Origin: Prunus persica
Lineage: Eukaryota; Streptophyta; Magnoliopsida; Rosales; Rosaceae
Assembly (NCBI RefSeq): GCF_000346465.2
Contig: NC_034009.1
Location: forward strand, 21,000,100 to 21,064,099
Length of the DNA: 64,000 bases
Reading direction: 5' to 3'
The notes beneath the pieces are model-generated. The model saw only the letters and a program-made list of their open reading frames with translations, was not told the DNA's origin and searched no databases. Both the position numbers and the translations under genes were made by a program. How positions within the stretch are numbered: position 1 is the stretch's first letter; each line of letters opens with the position of its first letter. Positions 11,146 to 23,348 of the stretch are shown here, piece after piece.

Positions 11146-13007
11146 GGGCTCGTTTGGTGCATTGTATTAGACTCTGAATAGGACTAAATAGTCCATGTCA
11201 TGTGTTTGGTGTCAACTTGTATTATATAATTACCTGACTATTTTATACGGGTTGGGCTTTTAATACTCTCCTTACCTGATTAACTAATACAACCCACACA
11301 CCCTAGTTTAGATAATACACGCTTAATTATACGACTAGGGATAAAATACACGCGTTCTATACCGTGAAAAATCAAATACGCGTTCTCCAGGTATCCATCT
11401 CTCACTCTCTATTTTTCATACTCCCTCAAATATGCTTGTTCTTGCTTCTTCTCTCTTCTCTATATATTTCTTCTTTTATTAATTTTTTTTTGTGAAAACT
11501 AGGCTATGAGTTTTTCCTTCTTGACATTTTTTTAATCGAATGTTTTGTTTGTATGTGATATAATTCAACGTTGTGAGAATCTTTAGCAAATAAATTGATT
11601 CGTGGAATTGTTTCTTTGTCCATGCTTCGCTTTTTGATGGGTGTTTTTCAGTTTTTCTCTGTGTTGAGAACTAGAAACAAATAGAACAATGGTTGGGGTA
11701 TGATTGTGAGGGATGCCAATGGTTGCTTTTTGGTGGCAAAGGCAATTTGCTTTAGAAATCTTGCGGTTGATAAAAAAAGGAAAGGATCATGACTGTAGTA
11801 TGTGAAACACGACAAGCCTACTGGTGTGGCTTGCATGCAGAGCACAACTAACATACCATAAAATACTAATCACAAGTCAATATCTTGTTTGCTAAGCACA
11901 ATTATGCATTATACACTCCATTAATGACCATGGTCTTTTGGCTAGATTAATTTTTAAAATGAATCTTCCTTTTATTCTTTTTTTGGGTGTATTGATATTA
12001 CTTTTACTAATTTTCTTCCCTTCATATTATGCCTAGATATGGATGAAAGAAATATTGTGGCATACTTTATTATTAGATTGTGGTTCTTGCATATTATGGC
12101 TTGGTGCATGATGTGGTTCATGACAAATTACAATTTGGAACAACGACGCCAAGAAAGGAATGCCATAAGGAGTCAAAGGTTTTTCAGGATTGCAACTCGG
12201 TTGAATTATTTAGATAGCATTATAGTTGATGACATACAATGTGTGAACCAAATTAGGATGGATAGAAGATAGAAGAACTTTCCATTATTTATGCCAATTG
12301 GTCCATGATGATGGGAGAGTGAGAACAAATGGTTCAATAACCATAGAAGAGCAAGTTTGTATGTTTTTACATACACTCGCACATCATGTGAAGAATCGTA
12401 CAATGAGTAGTAGATTTAAGCTATCGGAGGAGACTATTAGTAGGTACTTCAATTCAATCTTGCAAGTTGCATGGAGTGTTAAGATTACAAGGTAGACTTT
12501 TGAAGGTGCCGGAACCCATACCTGATAATTGCACCAATAATAGACGGAGATGGTTTAAGGTACTGTAAAATTAAATTAAGATTGGTCAATTTTATTATTA
12601 TATTTATATTTTAAGTTTCTAAGGTACCTTATTTTTTCAATTGCGTAGAAATGCTTGGGGCTTTGGGGACTTAAATTAGGGTTCGTGTCCCTGAAAAATA
12701 TAAACCAAGATATCGAACACGAAAGGGAGAGGTTGCAACCAATGTATTGAGAGTTTATACTCCTGAAAAAATTTAGTGTCATTTCAATTTCAATTTCCAC
12801 TTAAATTATCAAAGAATTTTAAAAAAAATTGTCTGATCCGATGTTATTCGGAACAGCACCAAACACAATATAACGTAGTCAAACTATTTATCTGAAACAA
12901 CACCAAACACCTTATAATATTATGGATAAACAATCAGTACTCTCTGAAACAGATTAATACAATTCGACAAAAATTAGTCAGTACAGTCCGACGTACCAAA
13001 CGAGCCC
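11146..13007 (+). mobile_element. PIF/Harbinger element with broken transposase
   Basis: The ends GGGCTCGTTTGGT (left) and ACCAAACGAGCCC (right) are perfect inverted repeats. The perfect pairing extends one to three bases further (TAA left, TTA right), so the 3-bp duplication is TAA against TTA, one mismatch from identical. Subterminal words (GTTTGGTG left; AGCACCAAACA at about 12853 and ACACCAAACA at about 12901 right; CAGTCCGACGTACC at the end) are shared with the 510-3659 element, so the two belong to related families. Length is 1862 bp. Confidence 0.8.
12039..12790 (+). pseudogene. HARBI1-like (PIF/Harbinger) transposase, degenerate
   Basis: The N-terminal part of a PIF/Harbinger DDE nuclease is recognisable in pieces. 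First comes 12039-12272, ending CVNQIRMDRR. After a frame change, 12298-12495 carries VHDDGRVRTNGSITIEEQ, VCMFLHTLAHHVKNRTMSSR and FKLSEETISRYFNSIL, the helix-turn-helix-like region before the nuclease. Further pieces are KVPEPIPDN (about 12505) and YTPEK (about 12757). The catalytic DDE segment is absent, the sequence passing straight to the 3' end. Non-functional; mobility would need a transposase in trans. Confidence 0.85.
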
Positions 13008-13010
13008 TTA

Positions 13011-14070
13011 GAGCATTGATCTTTCATGGTAGGAACTACTCTTATACAGGAGATTTCTCTATTCATCCAAAAGGTGTTGACGTATCAACTTCTCTTGCAT
13101 AGATATGTACTGTTTTTGGTCATGAACTATGTTATAACGTCCAAGATTATCTAGAACAGCTTTCTAGAGTTTGTTTCCTATAATATAGGAATTAGGATTC
13201 GACCAGAGTCATTCAGGTGTACGCTTCCACTCTAATGCTCTAATACTATTCTCTTGGCATATTTCGCCTTTCGTCTTATTTATGTTTCTCTAACATAAAA
13301 GGCATACTTATCAGTTGTCCAGGTTCTGATCCTAGGGTGTCATCTTGTTGTCCTTAATATACTCTTGCATTAAGTGTGACTTGCTGTAGTATCTTGGTCT
13401 TATCATATATGATCGTATACCTATATGACAAGTACATGAACTTTTCATTCTTTTCATTTAGATTTCTTTTGAAGAAGACTTCAAATGGTGATAGCATTTT
13501 CTCTTAAAGTTTGAACGGGTTCCTACTTTTCCTTTTGGAATATAACCATTTCTAAAATGCTTTAAATGTGGTGAGTCAAACGAAAAAGAGTTGAATTGTC
13601 ACTTTGTCTGATAATCCGTTTATGGCTTACAACCAATCATTCCACTTGTTTCACGACAAGCATCCATTAACTCTTTGATGGATACGACATCCTTTAGGTG
13701 ATCTAGGATGTCCCACAAGTTTACTTTTCGAACTATAAAGTTCTAAACTTTATAACAATTTCAATCATATCACGACCAAAGAACAAATAAATTAATTTCC
13801 TTCCATATTGAAATGATCATACACTACAAAATAAAAGTTAATATGTTCAAATCTCCTAAGCCATACAAAATAAGTTGTTGAATTTAAAACGTTCACAAGC
13901 CAAACACAACGATTCATACAATAAACACTAGAAAATACTGAATTGAGAAATCATCATAAGAATAAACGGTGAAAATACGTACATCAGAGGCATTACTAAT
14001 GAGCTCATGGAGAAAGATCTCCTTGTTGTTGTAGAAGGTGTTGATGATCAAACTTAGAAGCTGGTTGATC
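13011..14070. other. LTR-retrotransposon-like DNA, no gene
   Basis: AT-rich sequence with stretches such as 'tttggtcatgaactatgttataacgtcc' and 'ctttgatggatacgacatcc', which look like copia-type LTR/untranslated DNA. No frame with protein character. It probably continues the host sequence interrupted by the Harbinger element. Confidence 0.35.
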
Positions 14071-14701
14071 TCATGGATCAAGACCCGAGTCCACCTCCTG
14101 AGTTGTAAAACGACGTTGCCGAGGTAGGCGTATTCTGCTCTTCTTCTTCTTCAATGGCGGCCGCAGAGAGGAAATGGAAGCTGCAGCCCCTCTGGCTCTA
14201 GAAGAATCGTTGTCGTCAGCCTCAGTGAACAAGATATCCGAGTTGAAAATTGGGAACACCAGATGGATCTGGCCATTTTGGAATATATCGTTAGTGGAAA
14301 TCGGCGGCTTCGGCGTTCTGAACACCTTCATCCAGCAATTAACACCTCAAATCTACAGAGTGGCCATAGAACTCTGCGATCTTAACCATTAGCTCTATTC
14401 ATATTTTAAAAAATGGAAATTAGCACCAAATTCAACAAAGAAACTGAAATCGAGTAGAAATTCAAGTAAATTAAGCAAAAATCAAAAGGAAAATAATGAA
14501 TTGAAGCAGATGGAACAAACCTGCAAAGGAAATGGAGGCATCGGCAGCCAGAACACATGTGAGGCCATCGACGTAACGGAGATTGTCGTTAGTCTTGTGT
14601 TGGTCCATGGCCCTGAGACTATTTGATTTACTTTGAAGGGAGAGAACAGAGGAGAGATGAGGGTTTGAACGTGGAGAGGGGCTCGAGGCTTCAAACCTCA
14701 A
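14071..14701 (-). CDS. Unidentified gene fragment, two candidate exons
   Basis: A minus-strand frame 14701-14471 contains ATG at 14608 ([20 protein letters not shown], then [10 protein letters not shown]), followed by a good donor (G|gtttgttcc) at about 14521. Downstream, 14331-14071 encodes [15 protein letters not shown], an acidic patch and a strongly basic tail ([16 protein letters not shown]). I do not recognise either part. They could be exons of one small gene or of a gene remnant in retroelement debris. The large MULE inserted at 14741-14749, about 135 bp upstream of the candidate start, that is in its promoter or 5' leader. Confidence 0.3.
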
Positions 14702-14740
14702 GGAGTGGTTTTGTCGAATTTTTATGTTCTCTGCATTGTA

Positions 14741-14749
14741 TAGATTTTA
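14741..14749. repeat. Left 9-bp target-site duplication of the large MULE
   Basis: TAGATTTTA here is identical to TAGATTTTA at 33378-33386. A 9-bp duplication is diagnostic of Mutator-like elements. Confidence 0.95.
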
Positions 14750-14910
14750 GGGAAATAGCACTAAATGCCACCATTTTTATAATTGTAACTGAAAATACCA
14801 CCTTTTTTAAAAAAATTTGGAACTATAACCTATAAATATATATTTATTGTCCCCTTATTGCACACATATCACTTTTGCTGAAATTTTATTCTCTCTGTTT
14901 TGCTGAAGTT
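14750..14910 (+). repeat. Left terminal inverted repeat of the MULE
   Basis: The outer 50 bp match the right end with only a few substitutions. Farther in, the match weakens but keeps collinear words (CTATAAATATA, TTATTGTCC). It contains the inward-facing TATA box and leads into the CT-rich leader. Confidence 0.88.
14831..14840 (+). promoter_or_regulatory. TATA box of the left (Ulp1) promoter
   Basis: TATAAATATA within the inverted repeat is followed 45-100 bp downstream by a CT-rich leader (14890-15070, repeated 'tctctcgtcgctcagctc'). A donor-like CGACAG|GTACTG follows at about 15079. The mirror copy lies at 33287-33296. Confidence 0.6.
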
Positions 14911-16583
14911 CTCTCTCGGCTCTCTCTCTTGGCTCTGCTCTGTTTCTCTTCACTCTCCCGTGGCTTTGCTCTGACTCTCTCATCTCTCGTCGCTCAGCTC
15001 TGAATCTCTGGTCGCTCAGCTCTCAATCTCTCGTCGCTCAGCTCCGACTCTCTCTTCTCTCTTCCTCTCCCAGCGACAGGTACTGTTCATTGGCATTTTC
15101 TTACAGTTTAAGGGTTTCTCTGAAGTTGGTTTAGGGTTTATGCATTTCTCTGAAATTGGTTGAGGGGTTTGTTTGAAATTGGTTGAAGGTTTAGGGGTTT
15201 CTCTGAAATTGGTTTAGGGTTTTCATCGAAATTGGTTTTGGGGTTTCTCTGAAATGATCTTAGTATGATGATTCCTTGTTTCAAACAGTGAATGGGTTTG
15301 TTCTTTGTGGACTGATGCTTGCACTGCTGTTGTGTTGCTGTTGCTATTGCTGTCGTATTGTGTTTTTTTGCTAGTGTATTGCTAATGTAGTGATGTTGTG
15401 TTGGCATTTTAGTGCTGTTGTATTTTTAGTTTTATTATGGTATTATTATGGTTTTTGTAGCAGTTATTGATTGGTATTTGGTGGCTTAGTATGAGTCTTT
15501 ATGACCATTGCATTTAACCTTCTTACAAGTCTAATTGGTATCTATTTTGTTTATTGAAGATGATATCTAAAGTGTAAGACAATTAACCTGTGTATATCAT
15601 TTTGAACTTGTAAACTCCCAACCATATCATACTTTTTGTTTGAGAATAATGCTTGTTAATTCGACATATTTTTTTATAACTCTGTTTACTAAGTTTAGGG
15701 CTTGCATATTGGATATGGATGAGTTTTCTTTAGAACCATGTGTGGTGTAATATGAGTTCTTTAAAAGTTTGCTGTTTTGTGCTTGATCATTGTGTGCTTA
15801 AAAGAAAGCGGGAAATGAGTGAAGATGGGAACCTATCACCAGCAGGTGTGGTTTAGAGAAATGGGGACATTGATTTTGCTATAAGCTAACTGTTTAAGCT
15901 TTTGCTTTTCTTGTTTGTGTATGGATACTTAGAGAACTCTGTTTCTGAGGAGAACTTATAATTTTGTAATTGTACATGTCTTACAAACATTTTATACAGT
16001 TTTGATGGTTTATTTATGAATTTATCTTTGATATTTTGTTAAGAAAAAACTGAAGGGATGGTGCCAATTTCTTTTATTTTCTTACATTTGAAAGGAGGGC
16101 CATAGTAGAGTCAGTATTGTGGTTGCCACTAATTCATAGGATGTTCCATTACATTATACCTTGAAGTGAATCAATTGTTTCCCGATGTCTTGTTGTTTTC
16201 TAAAACTCTTTCTAGTCAGATAGATTTGTATCGTTAGTCTTGAATTGTTCTCAATTAGGCTTGTGCTACTGCACATTCCCATTCTAGCTGAAGCTGTCTC
16301 ATGATTAGATGGTGTGATTATATGGTGTGTTGAGAAATGTGTTTAGATATTATATTATGCAGGAGTGGTAGAGTACTGGGTGTCTTGAAACTTGGCTTTG
16401 AGCCATTAAATTAGGAGGTCAGTTGTAAATAGCTGGGGTTTTGTTTATGATATGTATTTTTTGTTTTTTTTTCACTTCATATCCTATAATAGGCTGTTGA
16501 TAAGTGGTGATTGTTTATTGCTTGTTATTGTCTAGATTGCAACCGACTGAAATTTTGTTTATAATATTGGCATGCAGGGAAAT
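14890..16583 (+). other. 5' leader and first intron of the MULE Ulp1 gene
   Basis: A pyrimidine-rich leader with near-tandem repeats of 'ctcgtcgctcagctctgaatct' (14985-15050) ends at CAG|GTACTG (about 15078). The acceptor TGCATGCAG lies at 16579-ish, just before the first coding ATG. Between them is about 1.5 kb of intron, including repeats of 'tctctgaaattggtttagggttt' (15118-15250). No other gene is seen. Confidence 0.55.
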
Positions 16584-19500
16584 ATGGTTGGTCAAATGAA
16601 GTTGATGATTGCAGAGGAACAAAAGTTCCAAGGGAAAGCATTGTCGCTATCCCATATGAAGACCGCAATCACTACGATAAAGGAGAAATTCACTGAACAG
16701 CAGCTGCAAATGTTTGAACAGAGTTGTTTTGGTCATCTCCTACGGATTGAGGACCTCAAGTGGACTTCTCCAATTGTCCACAGCTTGCTGCTCAGGAAAG
16801 CTGATCCCAAGACAGTTTCCCAACTGAACGGGATCAAATTCATTGTTGGCAATAAGGTCATCCAATTCACGGCGCAGCAATTTTGCATCGTGACAGGGCT
16901 AAGGTTTGGAAACCTTCCCTTTATTCCGATTCCCACTAATGAGAACTGCTCATTGAAACGGAAGTACTTTGCCAATGATAAAACTGTGAACCTGTTGGAA
17001 TTAGAAAAGGCCTTCCTCGAATGCGATAATGTGGACGATGTATTGAAGCTCGGATTCGTATACTTTGCTGTGTTTGTGCTGTTGGGCAGTGAAAAACATG
17101 TCCACATTGACATGCGATATTTGAAATTGGCGGAAGACCTTGAAGACTTTGGGAAGTATCCATGGGGTGCTGTGTGTTATGCAAAGACAAATGCGTCACT
17201 GCTGAGGGCACTTTGTGCAGATTACCAGCGAGTGAAAGTGCCCACAAAAACTGCAAAAAAAAAAAATCTGGAAAGAAACCAACAACAACGGCAACTGGTA
17301 GACCAAGAGAGTACCACCTTAAAGGTTTTGCCTATGCACTTCAAGTGAGCAAAGGTCCATTGATGTTGAAGTTAAATTGCATTTGTTTACAATGACTGAC
17401 CTTTTATTCCTCAAACCAGATTTGGGCGTATGAGGTATTTCCAGCGTTGGCTGCACTACATTTGGTGGTGCACGAAGATAATGCGTACATCCCTCGTTTA
17501 CTACATTGGATGAGCAATAGTTCGCCGCGTTTTTATGAGCTAATGAGCCAAGTATTCAAGAACCGTGAGGTTAGTTCAGTTTTTAATGATAATGTTAGGG
17601 ATATGAAAATATAATATAATTAGTTTACTGATATGTATATTGTATGTGTAAATTGCAGGTTGATGTGCAGCTTCTCCGGCCATCTGTAATGGACAAGCAG
17701 CAGCCGTATTAGACTTGGGGTGACAGTGCTGACGACACTGAAGAACTTGTTGACTTGTTGGGCGATGACGCTGAACAAAAAACCGGCACTTCTGCCTCTG
17801 TAGAAGAAAAAGATGAGGACATTGACGAAACTGCTAGCCTTCCGTCGTCTTCTAAGGCAAGCATTAATTTTGTTTCCAAGATATACATCATAATACAATA
17901 GGAAAAAAGTTGATGTATTGTTGCAATATAATTTGGAAATATTGTAACACTTGCGTTATAATTGAATGCAGGGTACAGTCGCGTCCACTGAGTTACGTAC
18001 TTTGAAGCGTGACTTTCAAAGGACAAAGGATGAATTGGCCAAAGTTGCCATATCAAATCAAGCGCTTCGCAATAGAGTGCATCAGTTGGAAGACATGGTA
18101 CGGAAGGAGTCATTGAAAGTTGAAAGAGAGTTCGAAAAAAATAAAAAGTGTGTGGAGGATTTTCGCAACACCCTGGCTTCAATGGAGCATTCTTTTAAGG
18201 TGGAGATAGAGCAAATGAAAATACGAAATCGTGGGGTGAATGAAGGTGGGGAAGGACATGAGGACCTCGGTAGTCCTCATATGAATGAAGGAGCAGCCGA
18301 TGACTTCTCGCCTCCACATGAGTATGTTAGTCCGCCTACAGAACCGGCAGTAATGGAAACACAAGTCCCCGCTGATGGAGCCGAACCTTCCGCAGCCATG
18401 GTAGTCGAAGAGGCAGCAATGACTGCTTCAGTTGCTGACTTAGAAGTGCATGAAGCAGCTGAGCAGGCACAATCCGAGAAGCTGCCTACCCCGGAAGATG
18501 TGGCGGGGTGTGACGAAATCTGCCAAAGAGTGTTGTTTTTGTTGCAAGATTGGAAAAAGATTCAGAGTATGCCATCGGGAGGTCCAATGAATCCTCCAAG
18601 TCTACCCACAGTTAGTATGGCTGGTGATGAAGAAGGGAGTTCGAGTGTTGAAGAAAAGGAAGTGGAAGGTAAAGGGTGCAGACAGAAGCGCCCGGCGCAG
18701 ACATTGTTGAGCCCATTTACTGATCCTTTGAGGAAGAAGAGGACGATGAGTGTGTCGGCCGCGATTGCAACCCCGCCATGTTTTGATCCAACAAAACCCG
18801 TGCCCATTGAAGATGTGAAGGCAGTAATAGAGTTTTGCACTGCCTGGAAAAACGATATCAGGTTAGGATTCTTTACCTTTGAAATCCAATCTTCATCCTA
18901 TTCTAGTATGTAGTCATAGACTAATGACAAAATGTAGAGTTTGCTTTAATATACTTATGTATTTTTGTAGGAATTATGAGATGAGTACAAAAGTAATCGT
19001 TGCAAGTTTGCCTTTTGTAGTGCGGAGGTGCAGCTGGAATCATTTTCAGTGGGCGCAGATTTTTTCTACAAACTTATCGATGACACGGAATGGGTTAGCT
19101 CAAGGGTAAGAATACACAAAGCTCTACTTTATTACAATAATTCAATTGTTTTCCCACCTTTTTTAATTGTAGAGTTGTATGAAATTGTGCTCATAGTATA
19201 TATGTCAACTTTCAGCACCTGGACATGGCAACCTTTCTTATCCGGAAAAGGCAACTCTCTCATCCGTTGGTATTTGGAACTGACTGGACAACGGCAGATT
19301 ATTGCTTGCAGGTAAACATGTTACCATGTTACATTCACTGGTTCATTTGCTTTCGGTTGTGATTTTCTAATATGCCTCCATTTCAATTTATGCAGCAATT
19401 TCTAGAGCCGTTGAAACCGACTGCGAAGAAACGTGGAGCGAAGAAGGCAGCTGCTTCAAACACCGTTGACCTTCCACCTAACAAGCTCAAGAATATACAT

Positions 19501-20065
19501 CACTATGTGCGCGGTACGTGGCAGACGGGTATGGCCAAGCTTGGACAAAAGTCCGGAAGGTCTATTTTCCATATAATCTTCGAGGGTCCCACTGGGTTGC
19601 AATCGAAATTGATTTCGTCAGACATACTGCAACTGTGTATGACTCCTATGTTGCGTATACCAAATCTTCGAGGCTGGTTACACTGCTGCACCCTATTAGC
19701 GATACACTAGCACGAGTGCTGTACGAGATGCACTTTTATGAAGATTCTGAGGTTGAAGAGGTTAAGCAAAAGGGGCTGCAGATGTCGAGGTTTACGCCAT
19801 TCTCAGTTTGCAGCATTGCAGGTCTTCCACAACAACAAGATGGGTAAGCTTTGTCAATTTAGTGTAGTTTATCCAAATTTTACATAACTGCAGTTCTAAT
19901 TTCCCAACTTATTGGCCTGACAGTACGTCTTGCGGAATTATAACCGTCAAATTCATCGAGCATCTTAGTGCTAGGATTTCGGTGGATAAAGTTGACCCTT
20001 TGAAGATCAAGTATTACCGACTGAAGCTTGCAATTGAGGGTTTAAGGGGGGAGGCATATTTATGA
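16584..20065 (+). pseudogene. DUF1985 / Ulp1-like cysteine protease gene of the MULE (degenerate)
   Basis: The product would be a C48-type SUMO-protease-like protein of the kind carried by some plant MULEs. Exon 1 (16584-17344) encodes the DUF1985-like N-terminal domain (IVGNKVIQFTAQQFCIVTGL; VYFAVFVLLGSEKHVHID). Exons near 17420-17569 and 17659-17856 follow. A coiled coil with an acidic Ala/Pro/Glu-rich linker lies at 17972-18861. C-terminal exons run from about 18971 to 20065. The papain-like triad motifs are visible: GSHWVAIEID (His), VYDS (Asp), TSCGIITVKF (Cys). The first coding ATG lies after the TGCATGCAG acceptor. Damage: a frame change at the A-run near 17252-17264, a TAG at 17710-17712, and frame changes near 18980 and 19505. 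One intron uses a GC donor (17857). Probably not translatable as a full protein. Confidence 0.85.
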
Positions 20066-21010
20066 GGTAAATGTCTTAATGTCCGTGAATTCACCTCACT
20101 ATGGACTTATGACTTGGGAATTCACTTTGCTCATAACTTATGTCAGGAACTCCTTCATATGAACATGCAGAAGCAGTGGCTAGTTAGTTTAGATATTATG
20201 GTGAGGTGTAATATTGTACAGTCTAGAAGCAGTGGCTAATTGCCTTACATGGCACACACACTGTTTCGATTTTGAAGGTTAACTATTTTGTACACCTCCA
20301 TATATGAATATAGTTGCTCTTTATGGATGCTTTTGTAGCCATTGTTCACATTTTTTTTCTGTGGTTTTGGGAATCTGTTACTGGACTTACTGAAGCATAC
20401 AACTCTGTTAACATTTCTCCATTTAGTTTTGACTTAGTTCGTTGTAAATAATTGATGCTCTTACTTTCATTAGTTTGATATGATTTCTTCTAATATGTGA
20501 TATATTTTTCTTCCCTTCATAATTGGACATAAGATAGGCATCTTAGTGCTGGAATGGACTGTTATGTTTCCGTAAACTACTTAATATTGATCTGTCTACG
20601 CTGAACTGCCCATTTTCCTTGCACAGAGATTCATATTTTTTCAAATTTTTTAGAAATTTATCATTTTGTAAAAACTCTGGTTTGTTAGAGTGAATGGTAA
20701 TATGAGCATGATAGCTGTGGATGAGATTTTCTACTGTTGATGAAAGCCAGTCCCTCCCTTCCTTTGTCCTTCTTGATCTTACAAGGGCAAGCAAGCTGAT
20801 TGGGGTTACAAGATTTGATACCTATCTTAAACATTGTGAAGCTGATATGAGAAACATTGCTAACAGATTCTTGGTCCTGTCTATTTTAGTGAGTGGCAGA
20901 AATTTTTATGATTACTCTTAATTAGTTTTAGGTGATGGGGGTTACAAGATTTGATACCTATCTTAAACATTGTTTTATGCTTGTTTGGGTAAATGATTCT
21001 TCAGTACCTG
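20066..21010 (+). other. MULE interior, unidentified; includes a 36-bp direct repeat
   Basis: No recognised gene. GGGGTTACAAGATTTGATAC (start of a 36-bp unit) occurs at 20802-20837 and again at 20937-20972. Short open frames on both strands at 20543-20921 have no recognisable family. The stretch leads directly into the MATE fragment and may include its more degraded upstream exons or introns. Confidence 0.4.
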
Positions 21011-23348
21011 TCTATCGTTGAGCAACATTCCTATCAGTCAAACATATTCTCCAGATGTCAAACATGAGCTGTTCATGCTTTCTTTACCTGCAATTTTGGG
21101 TCAGGCCATTGATCCCTTAGCACAGCTAATGGAGACTGCTTACATTGGTAGATTGGGTATGTTTTCACTCCTTTAAATGAGTTGAACGACTAATATTTGT
21201 ATAATGCATTGAACTTTGGAGCTTTTATTCAATGTTTTTGGCTTTTTTGTTTTTCCATAGGTTCTGTGGAGTTGGCTTCAGCTGGTATTTCAATGAACAT
21301 CTTCAATTATATATCAAAGCTATTTAATATCCCTCTCCTCAGTGTTGCTACATCTTTTGTTGCTGAAGATCTTGCAAAGAGTGAAAGTATAGCTTCTACT
21401 TCAGGTGAAGTTTAACTTTTTTTAATTACTTGCTCATCTCTGTTGGACATCAATTTTGGTTAGGGTTCATGTCTAAATTAGAGCATAGGTGACTTAAAAT
21501 TTCTCCATTCGTAATCTAAATTCGGCTAATCATTGTACAGAAAATGGTTGGCTAGGAGACATTACTAATGGTAAACCCGAACGTACTAATGGAGTAACTG
21601 AGAGAAAGCAACTATCTTCAGTGTCTACAGCTTTACTATTATCAGTGGGGATTGGGATTTTTGAGGCCGTAGCCTTGTGTTTGGGATCTGGATTGTTTCT
21701 GAATATGATGGCCATATCAATGGTAGGTTCCCTGATCTAAAATTACAGCTCATACTGATTTGTTATCTGCCTGTTGTTATCTTTGTTTACATAAACATAC
21801 AAACATATGTTTTCTGTGTGTACTGTGTGTACTGTGTACATACATGTTTACATATTTATGTGAATAATTACTGTACAATTTTGTAGGTCTAGTGTATGTG
21901 TGGTTACTTAACAGGTGATAGTATAACTTTCGTGTAATTTTATTAATTTCTGTGGGTCTGGGTGGGGGGAGCCATATGTTTTGTGTTTTTTCTTCTCTCA
22001 AGCTCTTGGCTTTGAATTTTAAGCAAGATTTTTCTTTTTTCTTGAATATCACAGGACTCACCTATGCGCATTCCTGCAGAACGGTTTCTTTCACTAAGAC
22101 CATTTTCTTACAACCACACATGTACACACCTCTATGTGTGTGTGTGTGTGTGTGTGTTACTGGTCTGTTATTCTCGTATAATGTTTTTATAACTTTGTCC
22201 CCAACTAGTTGGTTTCTATTTGTCTTTAGTTAAGCTTGAGTGGTCCATCTGGTTAATTGATGTATTTTGCTTTGTGCAGGTATTGGTAATCTCCTAGCTG
22301 CATTTTTATTACCCATCCTTATGTATTATTTTGGTTTGGGTGTAACTGGTGCAGCCCTTTCCACTGTTATATCTCAGTATGTGATTTTCAAAACAGTTTC
22401 TGTTAATATTCCTTTTTTGCTTTACTTCGCAAATGAACATATTTTGGAATTTCTGTTTTCAGATACACTGTCACCTTTTTAATGATCTGGTTTTTAAATA
22501 AGAGAGCTATACTATTGCCTCCAAAGGTGGGATCATTGAAATTTGGTGGATACATAAAATCTGCTCAGTTCCTTTTCTTTTTCTTTAAACTTTTACCCTC
22601 TCATATATCTGAAAATATAAGTCCTTTTTTTCAAGTGTTCTGCTTCAATTATTTGCTTGACTATCAACACTATCATAATATTTGACTTTTTTCGTTTTCT
22701 GATTGAGCAGTGCTTGTATCTGGACAGTGTGTGTCTTAATGTTTCATTTTGTCTTTGTGATGCTAGTTAAACCTTGAGATAATTCTCTCTTGTCTTCCTT
22801 TTCAAAGTTCTTTCCCTAATTGCTTTTGTTTTCAACTCTGGGATGATACAAGTGGTTTTCTTCTTGGAACAACTCTTGCTGTTCTTACTACCTTGACATT
22901 GGGAACATCAATGGCTGCTCGTCAAGGTCCAGTAGCTATGGCTGCTCATCAGATATGTATACAAGTTTGGTTGGCTGTATCCCTTCTAACTGATGCAATG
23001 GCTGCATCTGGTCAGGTATGCTCTCTCTCATTTTTTTCATCGCAGTTCGTATGTACTCATTTCCATTTGGTGATCCAGATCAATCAGTGGGTGAAGTCTA
23101 ACTTTCAGTTTTACTTCACCCCGAGTGTGGAATTCTTTTCCTATTTTAACTGGACCAAATTTCACAGATTTTTGTCTGCAAATTAGGGTTTTGTGATGAA
23201 GTGTGTGTCTTTGCATTTGACATCAAATTTACACAGCTAAAATGTGTTTGTTTGTAGGCCCTGATTGCTACTTATTTATGTAAAGGTGATTGCTACTTAT
23301 TTATGTAAAGGTGAATACAAAATTGTGAAAGAAGTTGCTGACTTCGTG
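21010..23348 (+). pseudogene. Captured MATE-family transporter fragment (DTX45-like)
   Basis: This is part of a multidrug and toxin extrusion carrier of the plastid DTX44/45-EDS5 group. Exons with splice sites: about 21010-21156 (ILGQAIDPLAQLMETAYIGR), 21261-21404 (VELASAGISMNIFNYISKLF), 21541-21722 (ERKQLSSVSTALLLSVGIGI), 22055-about 22090 (DSPMRIPAERFLSLR), 22280-about 22377 (GNLLAAFLLPILMYYFGLGV), 22464-about 22556 (FLMIWFLNKRAILLPPK), about 22853-23017 (GTSMAARQGPVAMAAHQICI), and about 23260-23340. The exon normally between FLSLR and GIGNL is missing, the donor after GGYIKS is not GT, a 25-bp tandem duplication breaks the frame at 23262-23311, and the transit peptide and last transmembrane segments are absent. 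Introns are kept, so capture was at DNA level. Confidence 0.88.
23262..23311 (+). repeat. 25-bp tandem duplication in the MATE exon
   Basis: TGATTGCTACTTATTTATGT plus AAAGG occurs twice head to tail (23262-23286, 23287-23311). It duplicates codons of the IATYLCKG segment and shifts the frame. Confidence 0.9.
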
